Below, piece by piece: positions 7,932-16,666 of a stretch of DNA of 53,482 nucleotides. The notes under the pieces were generated by a model. It did no database searches. It was not told the origin of the DNA and saw only the letters and a program-made list of their open reading frames with translations. How positions within the stretch are numbered: position 1 is the first letter of the stretch; each line of letters starts with the position of its first letter. A program made the position numbers and the translations under genes. Origin of the DNA: Pseudoflavonifractor_A sp022772585 (GTDB lineage: Bacteria > Bacillota > Clostridia > Oscillospirales > Oscillospiraceae); contig NZ_JBQHUB010000019.1 of assembly GCF_052065415.1 (NCBI RefSeq), forward strand, positions 1 to 53,482. Reading direction: 5' to 3'.

Positions 7932-10050
7932 ACGTTTTCCCATTGCCGGCTTCATCGTTGTCTCCAAGCACAGCTTCCAGCGGTGTTTCCACCATGCCAA
8001 GTTCCACTCCGTCTGCAAGAAGCTCATAATCGTACTCCATTTCCGTCTTGCCTGCGCTCTGCCCCGCCGGACTTGGAGGTGGCGCCTTTGGCGCTGCGGC
8101 AGGCGGCGGAACCGGCGCCATGTCAGGGGCGGGACTTTCCCGCGCGGGAATGGCCTTTTCGGGGCGGTCAGGGCCCTTTTGTGCTTTCTGCGCAGTCTCC
8201 AGATCCCTGCGCCACTGAGGGATATACTCCCTGACCGGCGTGAACCGCAGCTTTTGGAATGCCGCGAACTCGTCAGGAATGATCTTGTAGAGCAGCATGG
8301 GCTTTTGTCCCCGCAGCAAGACGAGGCATTGGCGGTTGTCCATGCGCATGACCTCGTCCGACTGCATCAAGGCACGCTGGGTATTACTCCTGGTCTGAGA
8401 ATATGGCCGCGTGGAGTTGTAGACCGGAGAGAACAGCGGCATGAGGGGGAATTGGTTATTGTTGACGCGGATCGTGATGGAGCCGCATTTATCGGAGATG
8501 TACTCTGCCGTCATCTGGTCGTTGCAGCCCAGGCAGATCTGCACATCGCAGTTTCCGATCAGCTCCTCCCACTCTTTTCGCTCATAGCGGTCTGAGAGTT
8601 GGGAGATGGACTGTACGATCAGCTGGCAGAAAATGCCGCGGCTCCGGCACACACTGAGGGTTTTCTTAAAATCCACCAGTTTGCCGATATTGCAGAACTC
8701 CTCCAGGCAGACATTGACCGTCACCGGCAGCCGCCCGCTCTTTCCCTCCCGCCTGGCATAATTCATGAGGCGGGAGAACATCTGGGAAAAGAACAGGGAG
8801 CTTAAAAACTCCAGGCTGCTGTCCTGATCGGAGATGGCGCAGAAGTAAGCGCAGGGTTTCCTGCCGGGGAGCGTCAGGTCGATCTCATTGTAGGCGGTGA
8901 TCTTATCCACCAGGGGATTCTGGAACACAGCCAGCCGGTTGCCCAGGCCAATGGCGATATTGCCCCAGATCTGACGGTTGGCCAGCTTGAAGATGCCGTA
9001 GGGAGCTTTTGCCGGGTGGTCTCTGGGCAGGCCGTTCATGATCTCCTCCAGGCTCTGAAAGCTCTCAGAGGACAGTAAGCGGTAGATAGCGCCAAGGCTG
9101 CGCTCCTGGATCGGCAGCAGCTTGCCGTCCGGTCCCCTGAGCCGGCTGACATAGTGGATCAAAGCCACCAGCAGGTTCAATTCGGCCTTACTCCAGAAAT
9201 CCTGCCGGTCCTCGCTGTTGGAGGTGTTGTTGATGATGACCTCCGCGATGGACTGCACCAGATTGGGGTCGCTGTCCACATCGGCAAGGCAGTTCCACGC
9301 GTCCGAATTTTCCATATCCAGCAGGTTGAAAAGCCTCACCTCATAACCCGCATCCCGGAGAAAGCCAGACATGGTCTCATAGAACTCTCCCTTGGGGTCC
9401 ACCAGGATCAGGCTGTCCTTCCGTTTGGCACACTGCATGATCATGGGTTTTACATACCCGCGGCTCTTTCCGGAGCCGGTGCTTCCGTACACGATCGTGT
9501 GCTCCGTAAGACCGCTGTTTTTCTTCAGCGCCACATAGTCGGCATACTTGTCGTCATCATCCGGGTCATCCTTCTGTTTGCCGAGAATCGTGCCGTCCAG
9601 TTTATCCAGCGGCCCGGCATCCACGATGCGCTCCATTTCCTTTCGCTCCATGAATCCGCTGGTGCCGTGGGTGCCGTCCGGGAGAATATCAAAGCCACGT
9701 TTGTCCCGGACGAATTTGTAGCCCGAGAGCTTTGTATAGCCTTTCTTAGTGATCAGGCAGATGAGCAGTACGAAGACCGCTGTGGCGCCCAGGCCAAAAG
9801 GGGTAAAGGGAGCAAGCCAGTTCTTGAACGGATTGAACACCCAGATGCTCTCCACAGTTTCACCTGAGAGATGAAAGACGGACTCCCTTCCAAGCCGAAG
9901 GGAGTTGAGGAACATTCCATAGACGTACCATGCGGCCAGGGCCAGAGGGATATAGAGTGGCAGCTTCTCCTTGTGCCGGGTGTACCAGCGCCCGAACTTT
10001 TTGATGGCGCGGTCTTCAAGTTTTTCGATGAGCTTGGATAAGCGGGGCAT
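7930..10050 (-). CDS. virD4: VirD4/TcpA-type conjugative coupling protein
   Basis: 706 residues, a membrane-bound hexameric ATPase expected to hand the relaxase-DNA complex to the secretion channel. Two membrane segments lie at about 33-50 and 84-101. Walker A GSTGSGKS is at 189-196 and Walker B SLILVDPKGEF at about 213-223. A TraG-type motif is seen in the FCAISDQDSS region, followed by LEEFCNIG and a long Pro/Ala-rich tail. AAAGGAGGGG lies six bases before the ATG. The start overlaps the upstream winged-helix gene by 35 bp, so the two are probably co-translated. Last gene of the transfer operon before the convergent DUF4143 cargo. Confidence 0.9.
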   Translation of the reverse strand: MPRLSKLIEKLEDRAIKKFGRWYTRHKEKLPLYIPLALAAWYVYGMFLNSLRLGRESVFHLSGETVESIWVFNPFKNWLAPFTPFGLGATAVFVLLICLITKKGYTKLSGYKFVRDKRGFDILPDGTHGTSGFMERKEMERIVDAGPLDKLDGTILGKQKDDPDDDDKYADYVALKKNSGLTEHTIVYGSTGSGKSRGYVKPMIMQCAKRKDSLILVDPKGEFYETMSGFLRDAGYEVRLFNLLDMENSDAWNCLADVDSDPNLVQSIAEVIINNTSNSEDRQDFWSKAELNLLVALIHYVSRLRGPDGKLLPIQERSLGAIYRLLSSESFQSLEEIMNGLPRDHPAKAPYGIFKLANRQIWGNIAIGLGNRLAVFQNPLVDKITAYNEIDLTLPGRKPCAYFCAISDQDSSLEFLSSLFFSQMFSRLMNYARREGKSGRLPVTVNVCLEEFCNIGKLVDFKKTLSVCRSRGIFCQLIVQSISQLSDRYERKEWEELIGNCDVQICLGCNDQMTAEYISDKCGSITIRVNNNQFPLMPLFSPVYNSTRPYSQTRSNTQRALMQSDEVMRMDNRQCLVLLRGQKPMLLYKIIPDEFAAFQKLRFTPVREYIPQWRRDLETAQKAQKGPDRPEKAIPARESPAPDMAPVPPPAAAPKAPPPSPAGQSAGKTEMEYDYELLADGVELGMVETPLEAVLGDNDEAGNGKT

Positions 10051-11128
10051 CGATGACCCCTCCTTTCGCAGTCAGAAACTGCTGGTGGGAGGGAGCATAC
10101 AGCGGCGCGTCGGCTCCGAAGAACTCCCTCAGCGCCGAATTGGTCAACCGAAAGACGCGTGCCTTCCCGGTATCCCGGTAGCGGGCATAAAGAACAGCCT
10201 CAGCCTGCCCGGCCAAGGCTGCGAGAACAACAGGATAACACCCCCTCTCATATGCAGTTTGAATGGCGGCGTCGATCCGCCGCAGGTCCATGTCCGCGGC
10301 CAGAAGAAAGGGCGCGCCCTCATAAAAGGCGTCGCACCCCGGGAAGTCCTCCGGCGGTGGGACGAATTTCGATTGTACGGCAAGGCGCGTCAAACGCCTT
10401 CGGTAGTCAGGTCTTGCCATGATGGCAAGCTGCAGGGCGCCGGTAGTGTCACAGGTGACGAGATGGGCGTCCATACGCAGCCGTTGGTACGCCTCACCGT
10501 AGCCGATCAGGCGGTCGCCGGGGCTGTCCTCTCTGTGCTCCAGCTCAGAAAGGATCTCAGCGTAGCTTTCGCCGGCAAAGAGAAACGCCTGGCGTCCTGC
10601 TTGCATCCGGGCAGTGTTCCGGGAAAAAGCAGCCAGTTCGTCCGCAAAGAGCAATTTGCCGTTGTCGGAACGAATGTGATGGATCGCGTAGACACTTCCC
10701 TCCATGCTGGCCACAGCTGCGATACGGGTATTGGCCCAGGGATTGGCTCCGCGGCCGCGGGTGTTGGACGGAAGAAAGATCCCGGGTCCTTGCCCCAGGG
10801 CATCAATGCCCGTTGTGAACACATCGGCGCCGGAGCGATAAAAGGTGAGCAGCAGGCTTGCGATATTGAGTCGCCTTTGAATGTCGGCGTCCCGGTATGA
10901 CCGCTGGATGTAAGGGAGAATGTCACTCACAAAGGCATCGTCGAGCAGCTTATTTCCTTTTCCCGTGAGGATATAGGCGCCGCTCCCGCCGTGCTTCTTG
11001 ATAAGACCTGCACCGACAAGGTTCTGAAGTTCCGTCTGAGAAAAGATTTCCGTCAAGGCTGCCGGCGCGATAAAGCGGCACCATCGAAGAAGCCGCAGGA
11101 CGTCTACATCTCGAACGCTCAGCAGAAT
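10016..11128 (-). CDS. Winged-helix ICE protein upstream of VirD4 (non-AUG start)
   Basis: No ATG opens this frame. A TTG at 11056 would begin at MTEIFSQTEL, but the frame continues upstream with LLSVRDVDVLRLLRWCRFI, which completes a helix-turn-helix with LQNLVGAGLIKKHGG. AAAGGAG (11138-11144) lies nine bases before an ATT at 11128 and twelve before a CTG. I use the ATT here (about 370 residues), but the exact start is uncertain. The rest is an unrecognised mixed alpha/beta domain. The N-terminus resembles replication-relaxation-type winged helices that accompany coupling proteins, so a relaxosome or accessory DNA-processing role is plausible but unproven. Confidence 0.55.
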   Translation of the reverse strand: MLLSVRDVDVLRLLRWCRFIAPAALTEIFSQTELQNLVGAGLIKKHGGSGAYILTGKGNKLLDDAFVSDILPYIQRSYRDADIQRRLNIASLLLTFYRSGADVFTTGIDALGQGPGIFLPSNTRGRGANPWANTRIAAVASMEGSVYAIHHIRSDNGKLLFADELAAFSRNTARMQAGRQAFLFAGESYAEILSELEHREDSPGDRLIGYGEAYQRLRMDAHLVTCDTTGALQLAIMARPDYRRRLTRLAVQSKFVPPPEDFPGCDAFYEGAPFLLAADMDLRRIDAAIQTAYERGCYPVVLAALAGQAEAVLYARYRDTGKARVFRLTNSALREFFGADAPLYAPSHQQFLTAKGGVIDAPLIQAHRKT

Positions 11129-11156
11129 ACCACATCACTCCTTTCCCGGTTCCTGC

Positions 11157-11212
11157 GAAACGCCGAAACCGCCCTTGCACCGTTTCCGGCGCAAGTACGA
11201 TTTCGGCGTTTC
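11157..11212 (-). ncRNA. Long stem-loop with GNRA tetraloop upstream of the winged-helix gene
   Basis: Outer stem: exact 12-bp inverted repeat GAAACGCCGAAA (11157-11168) / TTTCGGCGTTTC (11201-11212). A five-by-five internal loop follows, then a 9-bp inner stem CTTGCACCG (11174-11182) / CGGCGCAAG (11187-11195). On the minus strand the inner stem is closed by a GAAA tetraloop, with one G-U pair. It lies just ahead of the ribosome binding site of the next gene. As RNA it would be a leader element; as DNA it could be a protein-binding or oriT-like site. No U-tract follows on the minus strand, so it is not a simple terminator there. Confidence 0.45.
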
Positions 11213-11388
11213 CCACCGGGCTTTTTTCACTGAAAACTGATAGCCCCCCGTAGATGTCAGATTTTCCTTTTTTCTGATGCCGTCGGCAGTGTGGAAAAAT
11301 CCCTGCGCTTTCTGGGTTTTACGGGTTCCAAAGGGCATCTGTTTTTTCGCAATTTCCAGCCCGGTCCAAATGAAGGCCAAAACGCACT

Positions 11389-12075
11389 TTATCTGATGGC
11401 GTCGAGCCTTCCGTAAATGCTCACCGTGGCGTAATCCCCAGAGTGCAGGGCAAAGAAATCCGAGGCGTCCTGAAGGTCCAGAAGGGTCATGTGGCAGACG
11501 TTCTCTGTACTGCGGGTAGAAAGCAGCGTCACGGCGAGGGTGTACTGGTCATCATCGGGGATCGCTCTGCCCTTGAGAGCGTTGCACACGGCTTTCCATC
11601 CCTTGTTGTCCTGGTCGAATACCTTTCGCCCGCCCACATCACTGTGTTCGTCAATCACGAGTAAAGCCCGGTCCCGGAAATAGGGGATCTCGTTGCCCCG
11701 CCGCTCAAAGTCATCCAGCAGCCGCCCAATGGTATCCGACAGCCACGCAGGGGTCTGGTAACGGCAATGAGGCAGAAGAGTGTTGAGCTGTATGTGCAGC
11801 CACCGGTATCCCAGTTTCTCCGCATAACCGGTGACCTCCTGGAATGGGGCGGAGCGCTTACGGTATCCGCCCGCGCCGGGACTGTACTTTTCGCAAAGCA
11901 CCCTCAGTTCCAGCACAGACTTCTCAAACTCACCCACTGTCTTTTCCAGCGTCTGCTGCAGCTTCACCGGACTCATAGTGCCGCCGTCTGCCAGAGCCAC
12001 CAGCCCGCCGGTGGCGTTGAATGCGTCGCCCACCAGGGTCTGGATCCGGGTCATATCCTTTTTCAGGTCCGTCAT
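11389..12075 (-). CDS. Conserved protein of the transfer operon, function unknown
   Basis: 228 residues, soluble, no signal peptide or membrane segment. The N-terminus is helical (MTDLKKDMTRIQTLVGDAFNAT, then a predicted coiled stretch around residues 40-70). The C-terminal half has acidic motifs (LLVIDEHSDVGG, IPDDDQYTLAV). I do not recognise a catalytic motif. It overlaps the VirB4 stop by four bases, indicating translational coupling. A family of similar size follows VirB4 in many clostridial elements (possibly DUF6100), but I cannot confirm the match. A role in the transfer apparatus is inferred from position only. Confidence 0.6.
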   Translation of the reverse strand: MTDLKKDMTRIQTLVGDAFNATGGLVALADGGTMSPVKLQQTLEKTVGEFEKSVLELRVLCEKYSPGAGGYRKRSAPFQEVTGYAEKLGYRWLHIQLNTLLPHCRYQTPAWLSDTIGRLLDDFERRGNEIPYFRDRALLVIDEHSDVGGRKVFDQDNKGWKAVCNALKGRAIPDDDQYTLAVTLLSTRSTENVCHMTLLDLQDASDFFALHSGDYATVSIYGRLDAIR

Positions 12076-14045
12076 GATTGCTCCTCCAGTATTCTCCTGT
12101 GAAGGTCCGTGGGTGAGGTGGTAATGGCATCATACTCCCGCTGAGAGGCGTGGAACGCGATCGGCACATGGTTATAGCCAATGCACAGAAGCCCCTCGCC
12201 CCGCCGGAAGCGGGTGATCTGGCGTACCTCATCCTCCGAGAGATTGAGAACATCCTGAATGAGCCGTGCCTCCTGCTCCTCCATCTGCATGATGAGCTTG
12301 ATGCGGCTGGAGTCGAGGATACCCTTGCCGTATTTGCCGCCCTCCAAGCCAAACAGGTCCTGCATTCCCTGTGTGGAAGTCACCGCAATGCCTCCCAGGC
12401 CGCGTATGGTTTTCACCATCTCCAGCACAAACCCCGCTGCCAGCGGATTGGAGCTGGCGCCCACCAGGGACCATAACTCGTCGGCGATAAGCGCCGAGAG
12501 AGACGATCCCGCACCGAGTATGAGGTCGGTCGCAAAATCGGTGGCCCAGAAGATGCCGGGCAGCGTCATATCCTCTGGCATTCCGGAGGTGTCCAGAACG
12601 ATAAATTTGTTATTCGTGTCTACATTGGTCTGGCCGCCCATGGAGGCTGCGGAGCCGGTGACAAACCGGGTCAGCACCACGGAGAGGTGCTTCGTTTCCG
12701 GTTTCGCGCAGAGGGTTTCGTACCAGTCCGGGATCGTGGGCATTTCCTTCAGCTCCCCGCCCTCATCATAGAGAGAGGCGTTGTCAAAGGTAATGCCGAA
12801 CCGCTGATAGCACTCCACCAGAGAGGCGTCCAGATAGTTCTTGTCCTCGTCGCTGAGATCCTTTTTCAGAAGAGAATAGAAGATGATGAGCCGGGAGATC
12901 TTGTCGGCCAGTACGGAGTCGTCACGGGCCGTCAAGCTGCGCAGGCCGGAATAGGCGTCCAGAGAAGTGCGCCGGATGGCCATGATGTTGATACAGTCCT
13001 TGGAGGACGGGGCCAGACGGATAAACTGTCCGCCGATCTGTTCGCAGAGGGGGCGGAACTCGTGGCCTTTCTTGGGAACGATGTAAATGACCTGCCGCCC
13101 CTGCTGCCGCAGACGGCCACCCAGGGAGAGCAGCGTAAAGGTCTTGCCCGCGCCGGAGGAGCCGCCGATCCACCAGTTTCCGTTGGTGTACTTGTAGTCA
13201 TCATAGGGGTCCAGGAACACCGGCGTCTTGTTATACATATTGAGTCCGAGAAACACGCCGTTTTTATCGCTGAGTTCATAAGAGGCAAAGGGGAATGAAG
13301 CGGCCACGCCGGAGGTCAACGCGTTTCGACGGGATTTGCGCTCCACATCCGGGTCAAGAGCCAGAACAGGCAGCGTAGAGAGGAACGCCTGCTCCTGTTT
13401 ATAATCGCAGCGCCGGGCGATCATATCCACCGAAACGCACAGGGTCTCCACTGCCGTCACACGCTGCTCCAGGGTCTCGGGGTCTTCCGCCGTGACCTCA
13501 ATGAGCGTGTGCATGTAGTAGAAGTCCTCGCCCTGACGGTTCATAACGTCCTTCAGATAAAGGCCGGAGGCGATGGCGCTGTCCAGCTCCTCGTAGTCCT
13601 GACGGGTGTCGCCCACATCCCGCATCCGGGAGCGGTTGATCATGGTGGTCTGTGCGATCTTGGAGAGGGTCTTATCCTTGGGCTGCCGCTTGATGATGAA
13701 ATTCAGGCTGACGCCCTCGCCGGCCTCTACCAGCGGCGAGAGCCAGCCGTTGCCGACAGTAGTGGAATAGCCGTAGCCAGTCACATAGAGATAGGCATGA
13801 AAAATGCCGTCCACTACAATGTAGTCACGGCTTTTGGTATCCACCGCGGTGGGGGACAAAATATCCAGAATGGTGGTGGAGCCAGCTTCCAGCTCAGTGA
13901 GGTCCGGCTTTTCCTCGCCGAACAGCAGCTTTTTTAAGAGAGGCTGCTTTTCCGGCATATCCCCCTCGCCCTTTTTGGGGGGAGCTTCTTTCTTGGCCGG
14001 CGAACGCTTGGCCGGCGGCGCCTTGGTCTTTTTGTCCTTACTCAT
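12072..14045 (-). CDS. virB4: VirB4/TrsE-type T4SS ATPase
   Basis: 657 residues, the main energising ATPase of the channel. The first 35 residues are Lys/Pro/Ala-rich and probably disordered. A VirB4 N-terminal domain follows (about 55-230). Walker A GGSSGAGKT is at about 294-302, IVPKKGHEF is a downstream motif, and Walker B SALIADELW is near residue 520 with a final STQGMQDLFG sensor region. It is shorter than fused VirB4 proteins because the N-terminal partner is encoded by the preceding separate gene, overlapping by four bases. That split is normal for TrsD/TrsE systems and is not a frameshift. Confidence 0.9.
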   Translation of the reverse strand: MSKDKKTKAPPAKRSPAKKEAPPKKGEGDMPEKQPLLKKLLFGEEKPDLTELEAGSTTILDILSPTAVDTKSRDYIVVDGIFHAYLYVTGYGYSTTVGNGWLSPLVEAGEGVSLNFIIKRQPKDKTLSKIAQTTMINRSRMRDVGDTRQDYEELDSAIASGLYLKDVMNRQGEDFYYMHTLIEVTAEDPETLEQRVTAVETLCVSVDMIARRCDYKQEQAFLSTLPVLALDPDVERKSRRNALTSGVAASFPFASYELSDKNGVFLGLNMYNKTPVFLDPYDDYKYTNGNWWIGGSSGAGKTFTLLSLGGRLRQQGRQVIYIVPKKGHEFRPLCEQIGGQFIRLAPSSKDCINIMAIRRTSLDAYSGLRSLTARDDSVLADKISRLIIFYSLLKKDLSDEDKNYLDASLVECYQRFGITFDNASLYDEGGELKEMPTIPDWYETLCAKPETKHLSVVLTRFVTGSAASMGGQTNVDTNNKFIVLDTSGMPEDMTLPGIFWATDFATDLILGAGSSLSALIADELWSLVGASSNPLAAGFVLEMVKTIRGLGGIAVTSTQGMQDLFGLEGGKYGKGILDSSRIKLIMQMEEQEARLIQDVLNLSEDEVRQITRFRRGEGLLCIGYNHVPIAFHASQREYDAITTSPTDLHRRILEEQS

Positions 14046-14731
14046 TGGCTGTCCTCCGTTTCATACAGGCCATGCACAGCCGTTGTCATATCAAATACCC
14101 CAGGAGGGAGCTTGACCCGCCGGCTGGTCTTTTTGTTGATGATCTCATATAACAGCTCCAGCACCATATTGTCAGCATAGCGCGGCTCCAGCACCTCCAG
14201 GCCACAGACATCCAGATAGCGCCGGGCCGTATCAGCCTCCTCATTCAGCCGATCCGCGATGGCGCGGACGGTGTTGCGTTTGGCCTTCATCTGAGGCTCA
14301 TACTGAAAGGCCAGGAAAAAGCGGCGTGTGATGGCTGAACTGGAACCCAGCCAGCCCACCTCCGCAATGTTGTCCTCGATCATCTCCCGGCACTTTTCGT
14401 TCTCCTCCGCCTCGGCATAAGACCGCATCCGGGCAACATAGTCCGCCATATCCGCTTTTTGTGTGCGGACCATGATCTGCAGCGTATTGGGTGCGATTTT
14501 CAGATAAGACGCGAAGGATATGATGATATTCTCTTGGTCAGCCGGTGACTTCAGGTAGAAGTTGACCGGCAGCACCTCGCAGACTTTGATGAAGCGGTTG
14601 TCCTTCGTCACCACCACACCGCCAATAATGTTTTTAATGGGCAGCCACGCCTGGATGCTGTCGCGGTACGCACCGCCAACACCGCCGGCATTCCTGACTG
14701 CGCCGCCAAAAATCAGTTCCTTGAGATTCAA
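14042..14731 (-). CDS. TrsD-like T4SS protein
   Basis: 229 residues. Starts MNLKELIFGGAVRN, then GGVVVTKDNRFIKVCEVLPVNFYLKSP, a conserved stretch also found near the N-terminus of VirB4-type proteins. No Walker motif is visible. In Gram-positive systems (Trs of pGO1 and relatives) the order PrgI/TrsC, TrsD, TrsE is standard and is reproduced here, with four-base overlaps on both sides. It probably forms the VirB4 base or a stalk partner at the inner face of the membrane. Assignment rests on synteny plus this motif. Confidence 0.7.
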   Translation of the reverse strand: MNLKELIFGGAVRNAGGVGGAYRDSIQAWLPIKNIIGGVVVTKDNRFIKVCEVLPVNFYLKSPADQENIIISFASYLKIAPNTLQIMVRTQKADMADYVARMRSYAEAEENEKCREMIEDNIAEVGWLGSSSAITRRFFLAFQYEPQMKAKRNTVRAIADRLNEEADTARRYLDVCGLEVLEPRYADNMVLELLYEIINKKTSRRVKLPPGVFDMTTAVHGLYETEDSQ

Positions 14732-15033
14732 TTCTTAGCCTCCCCTCGATAAAGCATCAACCGCCGCCGTTTCCGCCACCGCCACCAGCTGGAGAGCCAG
14801 CGGGTCAGACTGTCGTCGCTGATCCCTACAAGGCCAAAGCCGCCCAGCGGCACTACAATGACCATCGTGGTGATGATCTTGGGTGTGAGAGCCAACGGCA
14901 GAAATGCGATACAGGCAAACAGTGCCGGCAGCGTAAGCAGCACCGTTTCAATGGCGTTGCGGATCTCAAACAGGCCAAAAAGGCGGCCCGCATCGGTGAA
15001 ATTCACCGGGATATGATAGACGTCATAGTTCAT
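14728..15033 (-). CDS. PrgI family membrane protein (TrsC/VirB3-like)
   Basis: About 101 residues from MNYDVYHIPVNFTDAG. GGAGG lies nine bases before this ATG, while an earlier in-frame start has none. Two membrane segments are packed in the middle (ETVLLTLPALFACIAFLPLAL and IITTMVIVVPLGGFGLVGI), followed by an aromatic/arginine-rich tail, WLSSWWRWRKRRRLMLY. Size and topology match PrgI proteins, the VirB3-like component that docks the VirB4 ATPase at the membrane. It overlaps the end of the upstream small XRE regulator and is coupled to the TrsD-like gene by a four-base overlap. Confidence 0.8.
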   Translation of the reverse strand: MNYDVYHIPVNFTDAGRLFGLFEIRNAIETVLLTLPALFACIAFLPLALTPKIITTMVIVVPLGGFGLVGISDDSLTRWLSSWWRWRKRRRLMLYRGEAKN

Positions 15034-15292
15034 AATCGGATTCCTCCACGGTGTCAAACAAGCTGTTCTCGTGGCGGGATAGATCATCACAAAGAGCCAT
15101 GGCACTCGCTTGCCGCTGTTCGGCGATTGTATGGAACGCGTGAAGGAGCTTCCTCTTGGGGCCCGGTGCCAGTTCCTCGCCGCTCAGCTCGATCTCGCTA
15201 ATGCGCTGGGGTGAGAGGCCGCATATGCGGCTCAGGTCCGGATTTGAGATTCCGTATTTGTGGCGCAGCAATCGCATTTTTCGTACTTGCAC
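15023..15292 (-). CDS. Small XRE-type helix-turn-helix protein
   Basis: 89 residues. MQVRKMRLLRHKYGISNPDLSRICGLSPQRISEIE is a typical lambda-repressor-like helix-turn-helix (about residues 5-60), followed by a charged helix and an acidic tail. It is embedded inside the secretion operon between the NlpC/P60 gene and PrgI and overlaps the PrgI start by about ten bases. It is probably co-transcribed and may autoregulate the transfer genes. The target site is not identifiable here. Confidence 0.7.
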   Translation of the reverse strand: MQVRKMRLLRHKYGISNPDLSRICGLSPQRISEIELSGEELAPGPKRKLLHAFHTIAEQRQASAMALCDDLSRHENSLFDTVEESDYEL

Positions 15293-15307
15293 GCAGCAAT
15301 CCTCCTT

Positions 15308-16666
15308 TCAGTCTTCTTCAAAGTAGTCGATATAAGGCAGCTTGCACCAGCCTTCCCAGCCGCGCCCTTCCACCTCCGTTTTCACAACGCCCTTTTTCGT
15401 TCCCATAGCCTCGACAACATAGCCGCCGCCGATATAGACGCCGATATGGCCCTCTTTCCAGACGGCCAGCCCCACGATCTCCGGCATGGTGTCCATATCG
15501 CCGTAATCCACGCCGGCTACCCCGGCGTTCTTTGCGGCCTGGTACATCTGATTGGCGCCGTAGTCGGGCATCCCATTGGTGGCATAGCGGATACTCATAC
15601 TGGATGTATCAAGCCAGCCGTAGCCCTTGATCAGCCCCACGCAGTCTGTGGTTCGGCGGCCAAGCCAATGCTCCTCAATAAAATCTTTGTAATTGCCCAC
15701 GCCATCGGGATATTGCTCCAGTTTGTATTCAAACAGGGACTGTGTCAGGATATTTCCGTAAGTGCCCCAGACGTAGCCCCAGTTGTTTTCCCAGGCCTGG
15801 ATGGCATAGGCGGCAAGGTCCAGATTGTTTTTGGTGTCCGGGCTGACAAACCCGGAGATGTCGATCTCATTATCGTAGCCGGAGCCGTATTCGACGCCGC
15901 CGGAATAGGAACTGTCTCCGCTGTAATCCGGACGGTACGCCTCAAACTGGTCGGCATATTTCGTCAGCGCGTTGCTCTCCAGGAGCGTTTCATACAACGC
16001 GCCTGCCCAAGTCCTGGCGTCATCATCAAAGCCCAACTGATCCATCAGCTTGTCCGGCTCCAGTTTCTTGACGCTCACCTTCAGGGTGGTCACAATAGGG
16101 CCTTCGCCTCCAGATGACAACAGCGAGGGCGTGTAGCTCAAGCGCGATACACTGAAGGAACGAATATCCTCTGCGCTCATGTCATCGAGGTCTTGCTGAT
16201 GGGCCACAGAGTTGATGGCAATGAACCAGAGAAGGTCCTCCTCATCGAAAGAGCTCTCCACCTCGATCCTGTCGATGACCGTACCATCTTCCTCGTAGTC
16301 AGCCACGATGCTGGTGACGATGGAATCGATCTGACTTTTCTCGAAATCCTCCAGGCTCATGTAGGCCCCACCAACAGTCATAGCCTGCTGCGTCATATTG
16401 GCGATCACGTCCGTTCCAGAACTGCCGTAGCCGAAAAACATATTGGGCAGAGCCGTAAAAATGAGCATTGGGATCAGCAGTATGGCGATCAGGACACCCA
16501 AAGCCGCTTTGACAAGTAAGGGCAGTGTTTCTCGGGCTGCAGCAGCGGCGGCGCCCTTGAGCCCCGCCGCCAACGCTGCTTTAACAATGTTGTAGACTAC
16601 TTTTGCAAGGCGGGCAAGGTCAGCCGCCGTCTGGGCTGCTGAACGGGAATGATCGTTACTTGCCAT
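15308..16666 (-). CDS. VirB1-like NlpC/P60 cell-wall hydrolase of the T4SS
   Basis: About 452 residues from MASNDHSRSAAQTAAD; an alternative start eleven codons upstream has a poorly placed binding site. A single membrane anchor lies near residues 60-85 (LGVLIAILLIPMLIFTALP). A long extracellular linker contains a Gly/Ser/Tyr-rich patch. The C-terminal domain has TTDCVGLIKGYGW with the nucleophile Cys and EGHIGVYIGGGYVVEA with the active-site His, characteristic of NlpC/P60 or CHAP peptidases. It probably opens peptidoglycan for the conjugation channel. It overlaps the end of the VirB6-like gene. Confidence 0.85.
   Translation of the reverse strand: MASNDHSRSAAQTAADLARLAKVVYNIVKAALAAGLKGAAAAAARETLPLLVKAALGVLIAILLIPMLIFTALPNMFFGYGSSGTDVIANMTQQAMTVGGAYMSLEDFEKSQIDSIVTSIVADYEEDGTVIDRIEVESSFDEEDLLWFIAINSVAHQQDLDDMSAEDIRSFSVSRLSYTPSLLSSGGEGPIVTTLKVSVKKLEPDKLMDQLGFDDDARTWAGALYETLLESNALTKYADQFEAYRPDYSGDSSYSGGVEYGSGYDNEIDISGFVSPDTKNNLDLAAYAIQAWENNWGYVWGTYGNILTQSLFEYKLEQYPDGVGNYKDFIEEHWLGRRTTDCVGLIKGYGWLDTSSMSIRYATNGMPDYGANQMYQAAKNAGVAGVDYGDMDTMPEIVGLAVWKEGHIGVYIGGGYVVEAMGTKKGVVKTEVEGRGWEGWCKLPYIDYFEED

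Noticed and set aside
11135..11380. 81-codon frame upstream of the winged-helix gene
   Set aside because: No usable ribosome binding site or recognisable motif, and it runs through the long stem-loop. The frame is more simply explained by the structured DNA.
12072..14731. VirB4 split into two genes by a frameshift
   Set aside because: The two genes overlap by an ATGA junction and match the separate TrsD and TrsE proteins of Gram-positive systems, so the split is normal.
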